A stretch of 41,967 nucleotides of DNA from a virus: IMG/VR virus record IMGVR_UViG_3300019776_000166, positions 1-41,967 of that record. One strand, written 5' to 3'. The notes beneath the pieces were generated by a model. The model was given only the letters and a program-made list of their open reading frames with translations, had not been told where the DNA came from and did not search any database. Position 1 is the stretch's first letter; each line of letters starts with the position of its first letter. Both the position numbers and the translations under genes were made by a program. Below, piece after piece: positions 7,801 to 16,148 of the stretch.

Positions 7801-10053
7801 ATAAGAAGACTTGTTGAAGTCTGAAAGAATACGATCTACAATATTCTCTGGGGCGTTAGGAAGCGAGTCGCCTTCCTGTGAATCTTTGGCAGCGTAGATA
7901 GTCGTGCCAGAAGCACCCCTCTCACCTTTCTCGTAAGCAGATAAAAGCCATTTCTTTTCTTGGCCTTTCCAGTTCAAACTAATAGCAGATTTGTGATCAT
8001 CTGATTCTAAGATGATTCTATTCTTGCCTTTGTTCTTAACTGTCATGCCATCTAGGATGTCTTGTAGCTTATTTTCCAGCTCTGGATGTTTAGCTAAGAT
8101 CTTTGCCAGGCCATAGCCTCCCGCATAGTCCTTAGTTGCATCACCCTCTTCACCCCAGATCAAATCGATAGCACCTATTTCTGGGTGATTTAATGCGCCA
8201 ATGGCTTCACCTGATTTAGCTTGCTTGAGGTGCGCCACAGCTTCATTAGTCTTGCCTACAAATTGCTCAAACTTTTGACCAAATGCGCCAGTGCCAGGCT
8301 GTTGCAATACATTGTCACCCGTGACTGTATCGGCAGTGACTTTCAATAAATGCTTATTAAACAAGGCCTCTGGCGTCATGCTTAATTGAGCTGCGCGAAC
8401 GGCAGTACGAGCTGCAATTAAAGTCGCATCGATCTCATTCTTTTGCTCTGTAAAGCGATTGGCTTCATTCAGATTATCTAGCACCATCTGATACACTCGA
8501 TCACGACTGGCTTTAAATTCTTGAGTCTGCTCACTTTCACCCAATAGACGCTCTACTTCAGATTTGAGATTAGCGCCATGAGTCTTAATGAACTCTTGGG
8601 CCTCTACCTGGCTCATACCCTGTGGATCAGTCTTTAAATGCTGAATAAGCTGTTGGGAATAAGTCTGGCCTGCTAACTGGGTAGCGAACTCAGTAATCGG
8701 GATAGATAGATCAGTATTGGTAGCAAGGGATTCTTGGAGCTGCGCGCTAACCAATGGGGAGGTCTGAGAAAAGTCTTCCATTTTGATGCCAGCTTGTTCA
8801 AGGGTTTGCATCAGCACTTGTGGCTCAATGTAAACATGATCGATTTCGCCATCTTCTAGTGCAGATTGCAAGAATGTCTGGAATGAATCAGTATCGCGGG
8901 CGCGTAGCTTACTTGCTGTCGCCAAGGTGTTGAGCTGAGTTAATAGCTCTGCTGAATGTTCTGCTCTGCGTACTTGATCAGATTGCCCTGTGAATTGATC
9001 TGTGAGCTTTTGCGCTCCTTTTGCTAATGTGACTTGACCACCAACGCCAACAACTGTGGCAATTAAGGTCTGAGCGGCTGCGGATGGGCGCTCTGCAATG
9101 TAATCAGAAAATGGTTTATTTGGGTTAATTACTGCCCATTCATTGAGATCTTGCAAGATCGTAGCGATCTGCTCGCCAGGAATCTCACTTGCCATCTGAT
9201 GTGCAATGACTTTATAAAATGGTGAACCGACTTTCAGATCTTTGATCAAATACTGCACTGGCAACTTCTCAGTAGCGTATTCAATTAAGCCTTGTGACGC
9301 GCCATAGACAGCGGATTCCGTAGGTGAAATACCTTTTTCACGGGCATCAGAATACGCATTACCCGCTACTGGAGCGACCATGCTACTTAGATAAGCGCTC
9401 TGGCCTCCTGGCACAAACGCCAATGGCAAGGCTAAAAGGTTTTGTGAAAGCGACTCAATACCACTATTGATGCCACTAGAAATAATGCCTTCTGATTTTG
9501 GACGATTGGCCTTAGCGCCTGCGTCGGCTGATTGCCCCAGCGCATCAAATCCAGCAGCGACTCTACGCAGTGGATTTTCTGGCAAGATCGTGCCAGCCAA
9601 AGGATCTAATAAAGGTGCTGCTAATTCAAACCCTGCTCTAAATACGCCTGCTGCGCCTCGACTGGCTGAGTATGCTCCAGCAATTGCATCGCCCTTGAGA
9701 TCTTTTAGAGCGCCCAATACCTTTTCGGTATTCGACATATTGCTTACATCATCATGGGCAATATTGGCGTTTTCTTGTTTTGCTAAGAATCGCGCTGTAT
9801 TGGGGTATTGATCCGCAATTTGATCAAAGTTTGTCGTCAGCATAGCAGCTTGACGACGCACCTCTTCTGGGTGCGCCCTGGCTGAATCAACGGGAATGTT
9901 TAAAACACTGGCAGTCTTGCGCAGATCTGCTTCTTGATCTGGGTTTACTCCTAAAGCCGTATCAAACGAAACACGCAAACTTTGCGTGGTTTCTTGTTTT
10001 TTATCGCCTAGATAGGAAAGGACTGCACTTTGTATTTCATTTGGATCAGCCAT
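1807..10053 (-). CDS. Giant polyvalent internal virion / DNA-ejection protein
   Basis: At 2748 residues this gene takes up a fifth of the genome. Recognisable segments: residues about 620-720 (AIDLIWGEEGD, GLAKILAKHPEL) resemble the PBECR nuclease-like domain; residues about 1000-1075 (VLAHIRFNDR, FVEEIQSDWHQAGRKKGY) resemble a conserved block of phage polyvalent proteins; H1373, E1374 and H1377 in FLHESGHFFFE form a zincin HExxH-type metallopeptidase motif; a hydrophobic stretch near 2600-2620 (LLLYSVPSVLASLL) lies close to the C-terminus. It follows the transglycosylase ejection gene with an 8-nt overlap, the place of T7 gp15/gp16. It is likely packaged in the head and delivered to the host with the DNA. 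Domain names are from memory of polyvalent proteins, not from a search. Confidence 0.8.
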   Translation of the reverse strand: MADPNEIQSAVLSYLGDKKQETTQSLRVSFDTALGVNPDQEADLRKTASVLNIPVDSARAHPEEVRRQAAMLTTNFDQIADQYPNTARFLAKQENANIAHDDVSNMSNTEKVLGALKDLKGDAIAGAYSASRGAAGVFRAGFELAAPLLDPLAGTILPENPLRRVAAGFDALGQSADAGAKANRPKSEGIISSGINSGIESLSQNLLALPLAFVPGGQSAYLSSMVAPVAGNAYSDAREKGISPTESAVYGASQGLIEYATEKLPVQYLIKDLKVGSPFYKVIAHQMASEIPGEQIATILQDLNEWAVINPNKPFSDYIAERPSAAAQTLIATVVGVGGQVTLAKGAQKLTDQFTGQSDQVRRAEHSAELLTQLNTLATASKLRARDTDSFQTFLQSALEDGEIDHVYIEPQVLMQTLEQAGIKMEDFSQTSPLVSAQLQESLATNTDLSIPITEFATQLAGQTYSQQLIQHLKTDPQGMSQVEAQEFIKTHGANLKSEVERLLGESEQTQEFKASRDRVYQMVLDNLNEANRFTEQKNEIDATLIAARTAVRAAQLSMTPEALFNKHLLKVTADTVTGDNVLQQPGTGAFGQKFEQFVGKTNEAVAHLKQAKSGEAIGALNHPEIGAIDLIWGEEGDATKDYAGGYGLAKILAKHPELENKLQDILDGMTVKNKGKNRIILESDDHKSAISLNWKGQEKKWLLSAYEKGERGASGTTIYAAKDSQEGDSLPNAPENIVDRILSDFNKSSYNQSNPIFYSGLAQAVMAAKQATAPAKDWLPIINSLPGVKKEEIEWSGIKDYLELKGKEKLTKEQVAQFINENGVQLSEKLLGDSRSEGERAQSAIAQYAESRGYTFDDRGPEGYSYLIDDETGDTIAEGEPQHIAMDLGLRLEKEGITKYGKWTLPGGENYKELLITLPEQGGVTYTNENVTAIEPQKALTPEEEAEYKTLMSKDIFEMTDAEVKRMGDLGSIYTKIASDPDRFWYFNAPEQVFQIPKSRYKTEAEAKAYILREKQPEADPKSNYKSSHWDDLNVLAHIRFNDRTDAEGNKVLFVEEIQSDWHQAGRKKGYRGDMSIEQARQKMLDNGYSQESVANSSDEDIVKMMTQYGVPNAPLKDTKAWTGLAIKRITRYAAENGYDKVAFVNGEQAADRFDLSKEINNLDIERDVDDSGAVKSFKLTAYDQEANQVINKTLFNLIDLEDHVGKDLASKIKDDFANNREHFHSYSGLDLKVGGEGMEGFYDKILPKVVNDVLKKVGGGKIEPMEIGSEKKVTYDQIQAAEKRRDFDEAERLTHIMERQELGHGDESIRGETESLTQLGFTVTPEIRAAVMSGQTLFQAQRGQISFGSDISKSPSIITLLKSADLSTFLHESGHFFFESDINLVADLSRTAADMGASFLTEGERQLMGDVSKMLEWHGLQGNLNDQLNQWYTLSPEEKRSYHERTAESFERYLFEGKAPSIELQRIFQAFRAWLMNVYKSIEDFVARNPEAGKLDDSIRQVFDRMLASSEQIQLAEQGRSMMPLFESADQAGMTTEEFAAYHALDLDASMEALSSLEAKGLKDMQWLHNARGKIIKKLQKQNVARRAEVMMDARREVLSQPIYQAWTFLTNRIEKDQKIVPDALPKSDKDTVTPEVDSMFTAIAKLGGLKRDEIDALMGLDPKMKSPMPAFGKYVFKRNGGESLDFMGEILANYGYLTVDEHGKFDTHELEDKIDAELRGDPQYAVGVDPRLLGQEGRAGEGINLEDLGAGRLDFGELVGLPVPRDQINQLEAMKLVAINGIHPDLVAEQFGISSGDELVQSLLTLPNPKEAIANLTDQMMLERYGDITSPQALEQAADVAIHNEARAKFVATELNALNKATGKPKVLVSAAKEFAKNMIDRLIIRNLKPSPYAASEVRAAKAAEKALKEGKLEQAAAEKRNQIINTYATKAVYDAQEEVEKGLRYLSKFDKEGTRKALDVDYLDQIDAILERFDLRKGTTLKTIDKRKSLAAWIAQQEELGIEVDLPSKIKAEAYRQSYKDMTVEELRGLIDSIKQIEHLGRLKEKLLTAQDNRRFSDIINQMVESVEKNANDRQIDNRTRDTLGNKAVRLFKGFFAAHRKTASLARELDGYNEKGPMWEYLIRSMNKAGDHEATMRADATHRLSALLEPILKGGKFGGKGQYFPTLKESLNRGEQIVIALNMGNAGNQQRLLDGRGWQIEQLTPVMKNLTAADWNFVQNIWDFFESYRPMIAEKERRVMGKEPNWVEPQRLTVTTKEGTQLDLNGGYFPIVYDPRESGRAEQFADAEAAKQMMRGAFNAATTRRSFTKDRAEEVTGRPLILTWDALFRGVNDVIHDLTWHEWVIDANRIIKNESLDHAIRTGFGADVIAQFKSAITDIAKGDSPDMDAMSKVLTPLRSGAAVAGLGFNLMNSMLQPLGLTQSMVRVGTRWIGLGIVEWAKSPIGLVKQVHEKSEFMRNRARTLNREVNEVQSIVQGKGEIREKLDALMFAPMQSLQLVADMPTWWGAYQKALADPALMDAENGVDEQTAIARADQAVIDSQGGGQIKDLAKVQRGGNLQKLFTVFYGYFSAAYNLGVDQTKKTNFKSPVEVMALAWDFLLLYSVPSVLASLLKDALMPSGAGDDDWEKIARKLASEQISYLMGLMVGLREATGAVQYITGTKMFDTAYGGPAGLRFFQELDKLGKQIGQGELDRALARSVINVGGIALHLPSAQINRTVDGVIALSEGKTENPLAVLFGYSKQ

Positions 10054-12262
10054 TGTTTTGTTTCATCTTGATTTTGAGATAAACACCGAGAACATCGCCC
10101 TCGCTTGGTTTTGTTTTGCCGCCTAATTTCAGATCTGCTTCGATTGCATTTCGATAGTCTTTTGGAATGTCGCTGTAAGTCATAGATAAGATGGGTACGC
10201 TTTGCTTATCGCCGTATGTCATTCCCATAAAGGTTTTACGGAAGTCAAAGGATTTGGCAAAGAGGCCATCAATATGACGCTCTACTTCTTGATCATTGAG
10301 CTTTCTACCAAGCGCTTGCTGCTGCTCATAGATGGAATCGCGGACATAGCGCTTGACTGCGCCCATGCGCATCTGACCAGTTTCATCGCTATCTTTTGGA
10401 GTCGGATCAATGCCAATATTGCGTAGGCGATTGGTTAAGACTTCATTGATTGGGCCACTAGGAATATCGGACGCTGCGGATACGGCTTTACCAGTACGAA
10501 CGGCTGCGCGTTGATCAGAGAACTTTTTGAAGTCGCTTTCAGATAATTCAGTACGCATCGTGGCGAACTTGGCATCGGACATATTGTTTAGCGCCACTGG
10601 ATCAGTGAGCTTTTGATAGACGGCTAGATTAGTTTCCTGGGTATTTGTAGCGATGCGCTTGGCGTAATCGACTAAGCGATTCATTTCTTTTGTGGGCACA
10701 TTGCCGCGCATATCCGCAGGCAGCGCCATAAAGTTGCCGCCATTCTTAATTAGTCCATCAATCGCGGATGCTGTGGCTTCATCGTTACGCTGGATTTGAG
10801 AAAACTCCAGATTTTTAAAGCGGGAAATGGCATAGTCTTGTGCCAGCTTTTTGACTTGTGGACTAGCATTACCCATCTGCGCATCCACTGTATCGATGAC
10901 ATCTTTAATGGTAGGTTTAGCGCCTGCGCCCTTACCTTCATTAAAGGCCTTCATATTGTTGTTTACATAGGCAATGGTTTCTGGGAATGGCGGGATTCCA
11001 TCTGGCGTAGTGATCTTATTAGGATTTTTACCACTCAGGTTTGTGCCATCACGAAAATCTTTAACGGCTTGTGGCCCAGCATTATAGGCAGCATAGGTTT
11101 GTGCCAGATTGCCGTGAAAGTCTTGGAGCTGCTTTTGAAAATAGGCGCGTCCTAAAACTTCGTTATAGGCTTTGGCTTCGTTATCTTTGGCAGGATCGCC
11201 CGTCATCTTGCGATTGAAAAGCTCTTCATTCCAAGGTAAACCAGCTAACTTCGCTGCCTCTGGTGCAGTCGATGGCATGACTTGGGTAATCCCCGTTGCA
11301 CCTTTGTTAGATGTTAATGGGTTTCCATTCTTATCAAATTGACGGCCGCTGGATTCAGCGCCAATCGCAATATTAAAAGCGCGATTAGCATCAGAAGTAA
11401 TAATGGCTGGGGCTAACTTAGCAAAGGCATTATCAACGGATTGATAGGCTAATCCCACATCGATCTGCTTACCAATCTGAGTTTTGACTTTCAGAATGTC
11501 ATCTGCATCCATTTGGCTGGAATACTTCTTTAAATAAGCATCCGCGCCCTTAATGTCATCTTGCTCAATAGCCGAACCAATAGCTAATAAATGCGCATTA
11601 GAAGTGAGCTTGCGATTATTGGCATCAATCCATTCGGGCGATTTACCTTGTAAGCGGCCAAGGTTTGTACCCGCTTCTTGAATACGCTGAACGGCAGAAT
11701 CGACTGAGGCTGGATTGCCATAGCTCAAGCCAATCTCATTCATCGAGTTTTTGATTGTTCCTTCCTGGACGGATTGGGCGTAAGTCTGATATTCATTGGC
11801 CTCGTGCTTGAGCGCTGCGCCATGAAACTGCGCCATTAAATCTTTGGCTTTGGCTGCAAACACTTCGCGCTGCGCAGAATTACCGAGCTTGCTATCGATC
11901 TCGCTTAGTGATTGCTGGTATTTTTCTAGGTATTCATCAGCCAAAGGTTTACCAGAATCACGCTCTAAAGCATTAATGCCTTTTTGATTGGTAAAGCCAG
12001 TGGTTTTGTCATACATCAAGCTCAAGGCTTTATCCTTGGCTTGATTTAAAGCATCATCTACGCGAACGGCATTGGCGTCTTTTTGAATGTCATAGACGAC
12101 ATTGGCCATATCTTTGCCAGCCGATGTCAATCCTTGCCCTACCATTGCTAGCTGTTTGCCAGGCAATGCCCCAGCTTCCACACTGAGCATCGTGTTAAAT
12201 GGGGATGTAGGACTGTTATTCGGTGCTACTTCAAAATTGTCGTATGTTGGGACTCTTGGCAT
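10046..12262 (-). CDS. Internal virion protein with lytic transglycosylase domain
   Basis: The 738-residue product carries an SLT-type (goose-lysozyme-like) transglycosylase domain at about residues 297-420: AESSGRQ with catalytic Glu near 303, GATGITQVMPSTA, and AAYNAGPQAVKDF. Such domains in T7 gp16 and relatives open the peptidoglycan locally so that the ejected proteins and DNA can cross the periplasm. The rest is helical and Gln/Lys/Asp-rich, consistent with an internal head protein. It overlaps the giant downstream gene by 8 nt, and its ATG shares a base with the end of the upstream gp14-like gene (positions meet at 12262). Confidence 0.85.
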   Translation of the reverse strand: MPRVPTYDNFEVAPNNSPTSPFNTMLSVEAGALPGKQLAMVGQGLTSAGKDMANVVYDIQKDANAVRVDDALNQAKDKALSLMYDKTTGFTNQKGINALERDSGKPLADEYLEKYQQSLSEIDSKLGNSAQREVFAAKAKDLMAQFHGAALKHEANEYQTYAQSVQEGTIKNSMNEIGLSYGNPASVDSAVQRIQEAGTNLGRLQGKSPEWIDANNRKLTSNAHLLAIGSAIEQDDIKGADAYLKKYSSQMDADDILKVKTQIGKQIDVGLAYQSVDNAFAKLAPAIITSDANRAFNIAIGAESSGRQFDKNGNPLTSNKGATGITQVMPSTAPEAAKLAGLPWNEELFNRKMTGDPAKDNEAKAYNEVLGRAYFQKQLQDFHGNLAQTYAAYNAGPQAVKDFRDGTNLSGKNPNKITTPDGIPPFPETIAYVNNNMKAFNEGKGAGAKPTIKDVIDTVDAQMGNASPQVKKLAQDYAISRFKNLEFSQIQRNDEATASAIDGLIKNGGNFMALPADMRGNVPTKEMNRLVDYAKRIATNTQETNLAVYQKLTDPVALNNMSDAKFATMRTELSESDFKKFSDQRAAVRTGKAVSAASDIPSGPINEVLTNRLRNIGIDPTPKDSDETGQMRMGAVKRYVRDSIYEQQQALGRKLNDQEVERHIDGLFAKSFDFRKTFMGMTYGDKQSVPILSMTYSDIPKDYRNAIEADLKLGGKTKPSEGDVLGVYLKIKMKQNNG

Positions 12263-12840
12263 TATTTAGGTGGACTCCATGCAGAGCTGTTATCTACGAT
12301 CTTGGCGCTTCCTGATCCAGATTGAAATGCGCCTACTTTATTAAGGCTGTACCAGCTCGAGGCCACTTTGCCTGCGCCATCTAAGAAAGTTGAGAGTGCT
12401 ACCTGATTAGGATTGATCGCACTGGCTGTGGCACGCTTGATATTGGCATCATTGGTGTAATTAGTTGCCTGCGTTCTGTATCCCCAGGCCTGACGAACGG
12501 CATTAGCCATCGCGGTATCCGCATCAATTTCCTTCATTACATCGGTGGTAGTCAGGATATTGACGGCGGTATCTGATCCCAAATCAATACCATTGGCAGC
12601 CATGTTTGCTCTTTGAGAGCTTTTCATCTGGCCGCCTTTGAGCAAAATTGCGCCTGCCTGACGATTACCAGCCAACATGGTGGATTGAGCGCCTAATTCA
12701 GCGAGGCGTGCATTAATGTCAGCAAGGTCAGCATTGCTATTTAAAGCATTTTTCTGACCAATGGCTGAAGATCGAGCGCCGATCGTTTGCATAGCAACGC
12801 CAGCGCCCATCATTGTTACGGAAGCTACTGCAAAGGACAT
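12262..12840 (-). CDS. Internal virion protein, T7 gp14-like
   Basis: The 192-residue protein starts with a hydrophobic, Ala/Gly-rich segment (AVASVTMMGAGVAMQTIGA) and continues as a long helix (NADLADINARLAELGAQ, GNRQAGAILLKGGQMKSSQRA), the pattern of the small ejection protein that forms the outer-membrane part of the T7-type conduit. Its place immediately before the transglycosylase and giant ejection genes supports this. The ATG at 12838-12840 is preceded by AAGGAATCCTT. The gap upstream carries copy 3 of the GTGCGCGTAC motif. Confidence 0.75.
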   Translation of the reverse strand: MSFAVASVTMMGAGVAMQTIGARSSAIGQKNALNSNADLADINARLAELGAQSTMLAGNRQAGAILLKGGQMKSSQRANMAANGIDLGSDTAVNILTTTDVMKEIDADTAMANAVRQAWGYRTQATNYTNDANIKRATASAINPNQVALSTFLDGAGKVASSWYSLNKVGAFQSGSGSAKIVDNSSAWSPPK

Positions 12841-12887
12841 AAGGATTCCTTGAGTGAATAGCTAAAAAATACTGCTTTCCACCAGAG

Positions 12888-12897
12888 GTACGCGCAC
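12888..12897 (-). promoter_or_regulatory. Late-region intergenic motif GTGCGCGTAC, copy 3
   Basis: The motif starts directly after the TAA of the nozzle gene (12898-12900) and lies 48 bases before the gp14-like ATG. It is identical to the other three copies over 10 bases. The 47 bases after it are not conserved between copies, apart from being fairly AT-rich. Confidence 0.6.
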
Positions 12898-15204
12898 TTA
12901 TGCCCCTACTGCTACTTCCAAAGTCATGGATACGACTGTCAATGGCAGTGGATCAGATTGCCTTACAAACACTTGCCCAGAATCATTCCAGCTTGGTGTG
13001 ATCGTCACGGGGATTTCTTCTGACTTGAGTGCTGGTGGCAGGCCATACATTTCCGTAGTACGCTGCTTGGCTTCAGTCAGATTATTGGCATCTGGGCCAA
13101 CAAAAATACCAGAGCTGCGATAGACGCGCAGCCATACCTTGTTGACATTCTTAGTACGGCCTTGACCAAAGCCTGCGTCAATTTGCGCTGCCCAGGGAAG
13201 AGTCTGCATATCAGCCGTAATTGGCAGGCCTACTTGTACCTTTGCTGATGCTTGATCCAAAGTAATCGTGCCGCCTGTGACTACACGCTGGGGATGCACT
13301 GCGCCATCAGCCAAAATGGAAACAGTTTTACCTTCTAGCCAAGTCAATCCTGATACGGAATCACGGGCAAAGGAGAACCCATTAATCGCCGTGCTGCGTA
13401 ATGCAGCAGGCAAAGCAGATCCTAATTTGGCTGTGGCTACTGTTGTGCTGCTTGTGCCAGTAATGGTCAAGCGATAAGTTGTTCCCGCGCTATCTGTAAG
13501 GATGATCGCGTCATTGACATCCGTAGTGGCAGGATAGGCAAAGAGCGCTGCCGAGGCAGTAATCGTGACGCTATCGCCAGATGCCCAAGTTGTGCCGCCT
13601 GTGACTGTCACTGTGGTGGCTGTGGTATTGGCTGTATTGAGTGTTGCGCCGCAATCGACAAAGAAAGCATCAGCTTGAGTGTTAAATAGACGGGTTGCAA
13701 TACGCTCGACATAACGCACGCTAGAACCATTAATGGTGCGCTTGACGATGACATATAGGACATCTTCATTGCCTTCTGATACTACGCAGCAAGATTCAAA
13801 CAGGCCATCGGTATCGTGCTGATGCCATGCGCCCACTTGCTGTTCTGGCACATAGGTCAAACCTAAGAGCTTGCCAGTCGATGAGATTGCCCAAACAATC
13901 GGATACGGCGCTTTCTCAAAAGCCATATCCACAATGGTATTGCCGTCAAATAGATGGGGGGCGCGTAGGGATAGATCACCTGTTACATAGCCGTTGGCCT
14001 GCCAAGAATAGGCCAATTCCCTCATGTGTCCACCCCTAGCGGCTGGGTAGATCATATTGTTGTTGATGATGACGGGCTGAACATTGGATGCGCCAACATA
14101 CGACTGTGGCCGCACTGATACTGTGCTTGGCGTAATTGCATCCGAGTTAATAGAGGTAATACGCCATTCGGCTGCGCTCGTTAATAGCACCAAGTTGGTC
14201 AATGGCAGGATATGGCGAATGGTATTGGCCTCACGCGCAGCAACGCGGAAAGTAATCGAATCATCATCGCGAGTCGGTAATGAGTAATTCATATTGGACT
14301 CAGTACCCGATTTAGTCATCCAGATGTTCTGCGGCTTATTAGTTGTGCCAGCAAAACAGCGGCGCTGCTCAAAATACGATACTGCGCCAGGGTAATCGCC
14401 TGCTCCTGGGAATGGATTATTTACTTGTGGTGAGCAAATCGATAGATCAGGAACAATATTGTCATCTTTAAAGGTCAACTGATCTGTCTGGCCAATGTAA
14501 CCATAGAGGCCATTTTGCTGTTTATAGATCTTATAGCGCTGCGCTCCTGTGGCTGCTGCCCAAGTAATTGTGTTGTAAGCGCTAGTAGCTAATAGATTGC
14601 CATTACAAGAGGCAGCAGATGAGGCAACGGATTCATCAATACCATTAGCCCCTACTGTGGTGACGACATAGTTATAGGTAGTGCCAGTACCACCAGATGC
14701 GCTTGCCGCTACCGATGTTGGCGCTGATAAAGACGATACAAAACTAATGGCCGTCAATGTCCAGTTGGTTGCTCCTAGGCGGCGCAGCTCTTGTGGTGGG
14801 TAATTGGGATGCACGATGGTTAATACATCGGCAGATTGCACATAATGAAGATCGAACAAGTCGGCCTCAAGATATGGGCTGGTAATCTCATACGGCACGC
14901 CGCCTGATAACAGAGTCGCGCCCTGCGTATGGAATCGAATGTATTGATTGCCAAACTCCAGCACCATTGTTTGCGTGGTGGAATACGAGAATGGAATTAG
15001 TTTTGCCTTCTTAGATCCGCTGAATTTTGTGGAGTTGACATAAGCAAAGCCTGGGCGATTGGCTGCTGGGCCATGCGGTAATACGATAAAGTTGCGACAA
15101 GTAGCTAAACCCGTCTGGAATTTAGCATCGTCAATACGGCCAAAGAACTCGGGAGTGAGTTCGCCGCCACCAAAAGAACGCGATAGAGTCCTGATATTAG
15201 GCAT
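12898..15204 (-). CDS. Tail nozzle protein (T7 gp12 / tail tubular protein B-like)
   Basis: The 768-residue product opens with SFGGGELTPEFFGRID and RNFIVLPHGPAANRPGF, a hallmark of the large T7 gp12-like nozzle proteins of podoviruses, followed by ADVLTIVHPNYPPQEL (residues about 125-140). The remainder is beta-rich with several Thr/Ser/Gly stretches (about 530-640), probably inserted beta domains. It forms the distal tail tube below the adaptor. It overlaps the adaptor gene by a single base (15204), so the two are probably translationally coupled. Confidence 0.88.
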   Translation of the reverse strand: MPNIRTLSRSFGGGELTPEFFGRIDDAKFQTGLATCRNFIVLPHGPAANRPGFAYVNSTKFSGSKKAKLIPFSYSTTQTMVLEFGNQYIRFHTQGATLLSGGVPYEITSPYLEADLFDLHYVQSADVLTIVHPNYPPQELRRLGATNWTLTAISFVSSLSAPTSVAASASGGTGTTYNYVVTTVGANGIDESVASSAASCNGNLLATSAYNTITWAAATGAQRYKIYKQQNGLYGYIGQTDQLTFKDDNIVPDLSICSPQVNNPFPGAGDYPGAVSYFEQRRCFAGTTNKPQNIWMTKSGTESNMNYSLPTRDDDSITFRVAAREANTIRHILPLTNLVLLTSAAEWRITSINSDAITPSTVSVRPQSYVGASNVQPVIINNNMIYPAARGGHMRELAYSWQANGYVTGDLSLRAPHLFDGNTIVDMAFEKAPYPIVWAISSTGKLLGLTYVPEQQVGAWHQHDTDGLFESCCVVSEGNEDVLYVIVKRTINGSSVRYVERIATRLFNTQADAFFVDCGATLNTANTTATTVTVTGGTTWASGDSVTITASAALFAYPATTDVNDAIILTDSAGTTYRLTITGTSSTTVATAKLGSALPAALRSTAINGFSFARDSVSGLTWLEGKTVSILADGAVHPQRVVTGGTITLDQASAKVQVGLPITADMQTLPWAAQIDAGFGQGRTKNVNKVWLRVYRSSGIFVGPDANNLTEAKQRTTEMYGLPPALKSEEIPVTITPSWNDSGQVFVRQSDPLPLTVVSMTLEVAVGA

Positions 15205-15872
15205 TAGCGACCCGCTACCCAGCTAACAGATTGCTGAATCTGCGTGCGGCGCTGACTAGCATCGGATACGGCAGCCTTACCAAATACAGTCATAAAGATT
15301 TGCATACAGCGCTTGGCTTCTGCCGCGCCTGCATCACCCTTGATGACTGGGCCAGCCAAATATGAGGCTAATAACCAAGACAAAGCATCAACGAATAATG
15401 GGCTAAATGTCGTGGTGTCCGATACAGTAGATGTATAGCGCAGCATGGCATTGGCCTGATTGGTATAAATAACGGGCGTACCATCGTCTAAGATCTCAGA
15501 GCTAAATGGCTGCGGTTCATATACGCCGCCCATTGTGATGGGTACACCCATGACGGATGCGCTGTATTGCAATGGCACTGAATAATCGTCAGTAGCATCA
15601 CTGGCCAATACAGCTAATAAATTGATCGCATCGGCTGGTTGCGCATAGCAATATGCCCATTCCGAAAAGCCAGATGACAGCAAAGCCAAATTAATTCGCT
15701 TTGTAGAAAATCCCCAGTTGTGCATTTCCAATAGGGAATCACGCGCAATAGGGTAAAACCGAGAGCAATGCTCTGCTTGAGCGCTGCCTTCTGGTGGGTT
15801 CAAACTAGATACAGTTGCAGAATCACCCAAATGACCTAAAGCCAAATTACAAATATCAACTTCTGAAGCCAC
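15204..15872 (-). CDS. Tail adaptor (T7 gp11 / tail tubular protein A-like)
   Basis: The 222-residue product has the characteristic N-terminus of gp11-like adaptors (VDICNLALGHLGDSATVSSL, then CSRFYPIARDSLLEMHNWGFSTKR) and the PADAINLLAVLA segment. It would form the ring between portal and nozzle. The start is GTG at 15870-15872, with AAAGG some 11 bases upstream, a rather long spacing. The preceding gap holds a strong hairpin with terminator character, so this gene may begin a less abundant transcript segment than the capsid genes upstream. Confidence 0.88.
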   Translation of the reverse strand: MASEVDICNLALGHLGDSATVSSLNPPEGSAQAEHCSRFYPIARDSLLEMHNWGFSTKRINLALLSSGFSEWAYCYAQPADAINLLAVLASDATDDYSVPLQYSASVMGVPITMGGVYEPQPFSSEILDDGTPVIYTNQANAMLRYTSTVSDTTTFSPLFVDALSWLLASYLAGPVIKGDAGAAEAKRCMQIFMTVFGKAAVSDASQRRTQIQQSVSWVAGR

Positions 15873-15898
15873 TTGACTATCCGCCTTTCTTTAAGAAA

Positions 15899-15919
15899 CT
15901 GGGGGCGTACTGCCCCCAG
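15899..15919 (-). terminator. Strong GC hairpin between head and tail genes
   Basis: On the minus strand CTGGGGGC (15912-15919) pairs perfectly with GCCCCCAG (15899-15906) around a five-base loop, followed by TTTCTT. It lies 18 bases after the stop of the small head gene and before the adaptor GTG. The short, interrupted U-run suggests partial termination or 3'-end stabilisation of the capsid message. Confidence 0.65.
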
Positions 15920-15937
15920 ATCAACTATGTACTGCTA

Positions 15938-16126
15938 TTACACGCCTGTTGGTACATCGCTAAAGCTAGGCGCTGCTGGTTCTTCAGCAGGCGCAGCCGC
16001 AGCCTTTGATCCTTTTTTAACTAATTCCAGGTTGTCAGATACTTCGCCGTCATAATCGACAACTGCACCTTCGGCCAAGAGTTCGCCATTGATAAAAGAT
16101 TGTTTAAGTACGCGGTATTGCGCCAT
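15938..16126 (-). CDS. Small head-associated hypothetical protein
   Basis: The 62-residue product (start MAQYRVLKQSFINGELL) has a compact N-terminal part with GAVVDYDGE and an Ala/Pro-rich, low-complexity tail (AAAAPAEEPAAPSF). Similar short proteins are found after cement-protein genes in podoviruses, but no function is recognised. It is preceded by GGAGAAAAGC before the ATG and lies between the Bbp16-like gene and the head/tail hairpin. It could be a minor head protein or a head-completion factor. Confidence 0.6.
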   Translation of the reverse strand: MAQYRVLKQSFINGELLAEGAVVDYDGEVSDNLELVKKGSKAAAAPAEEPAAPSFSDVPTGV

Positions 16127-16148
16127 GCTTTTCTCCTAATTAATTCAA

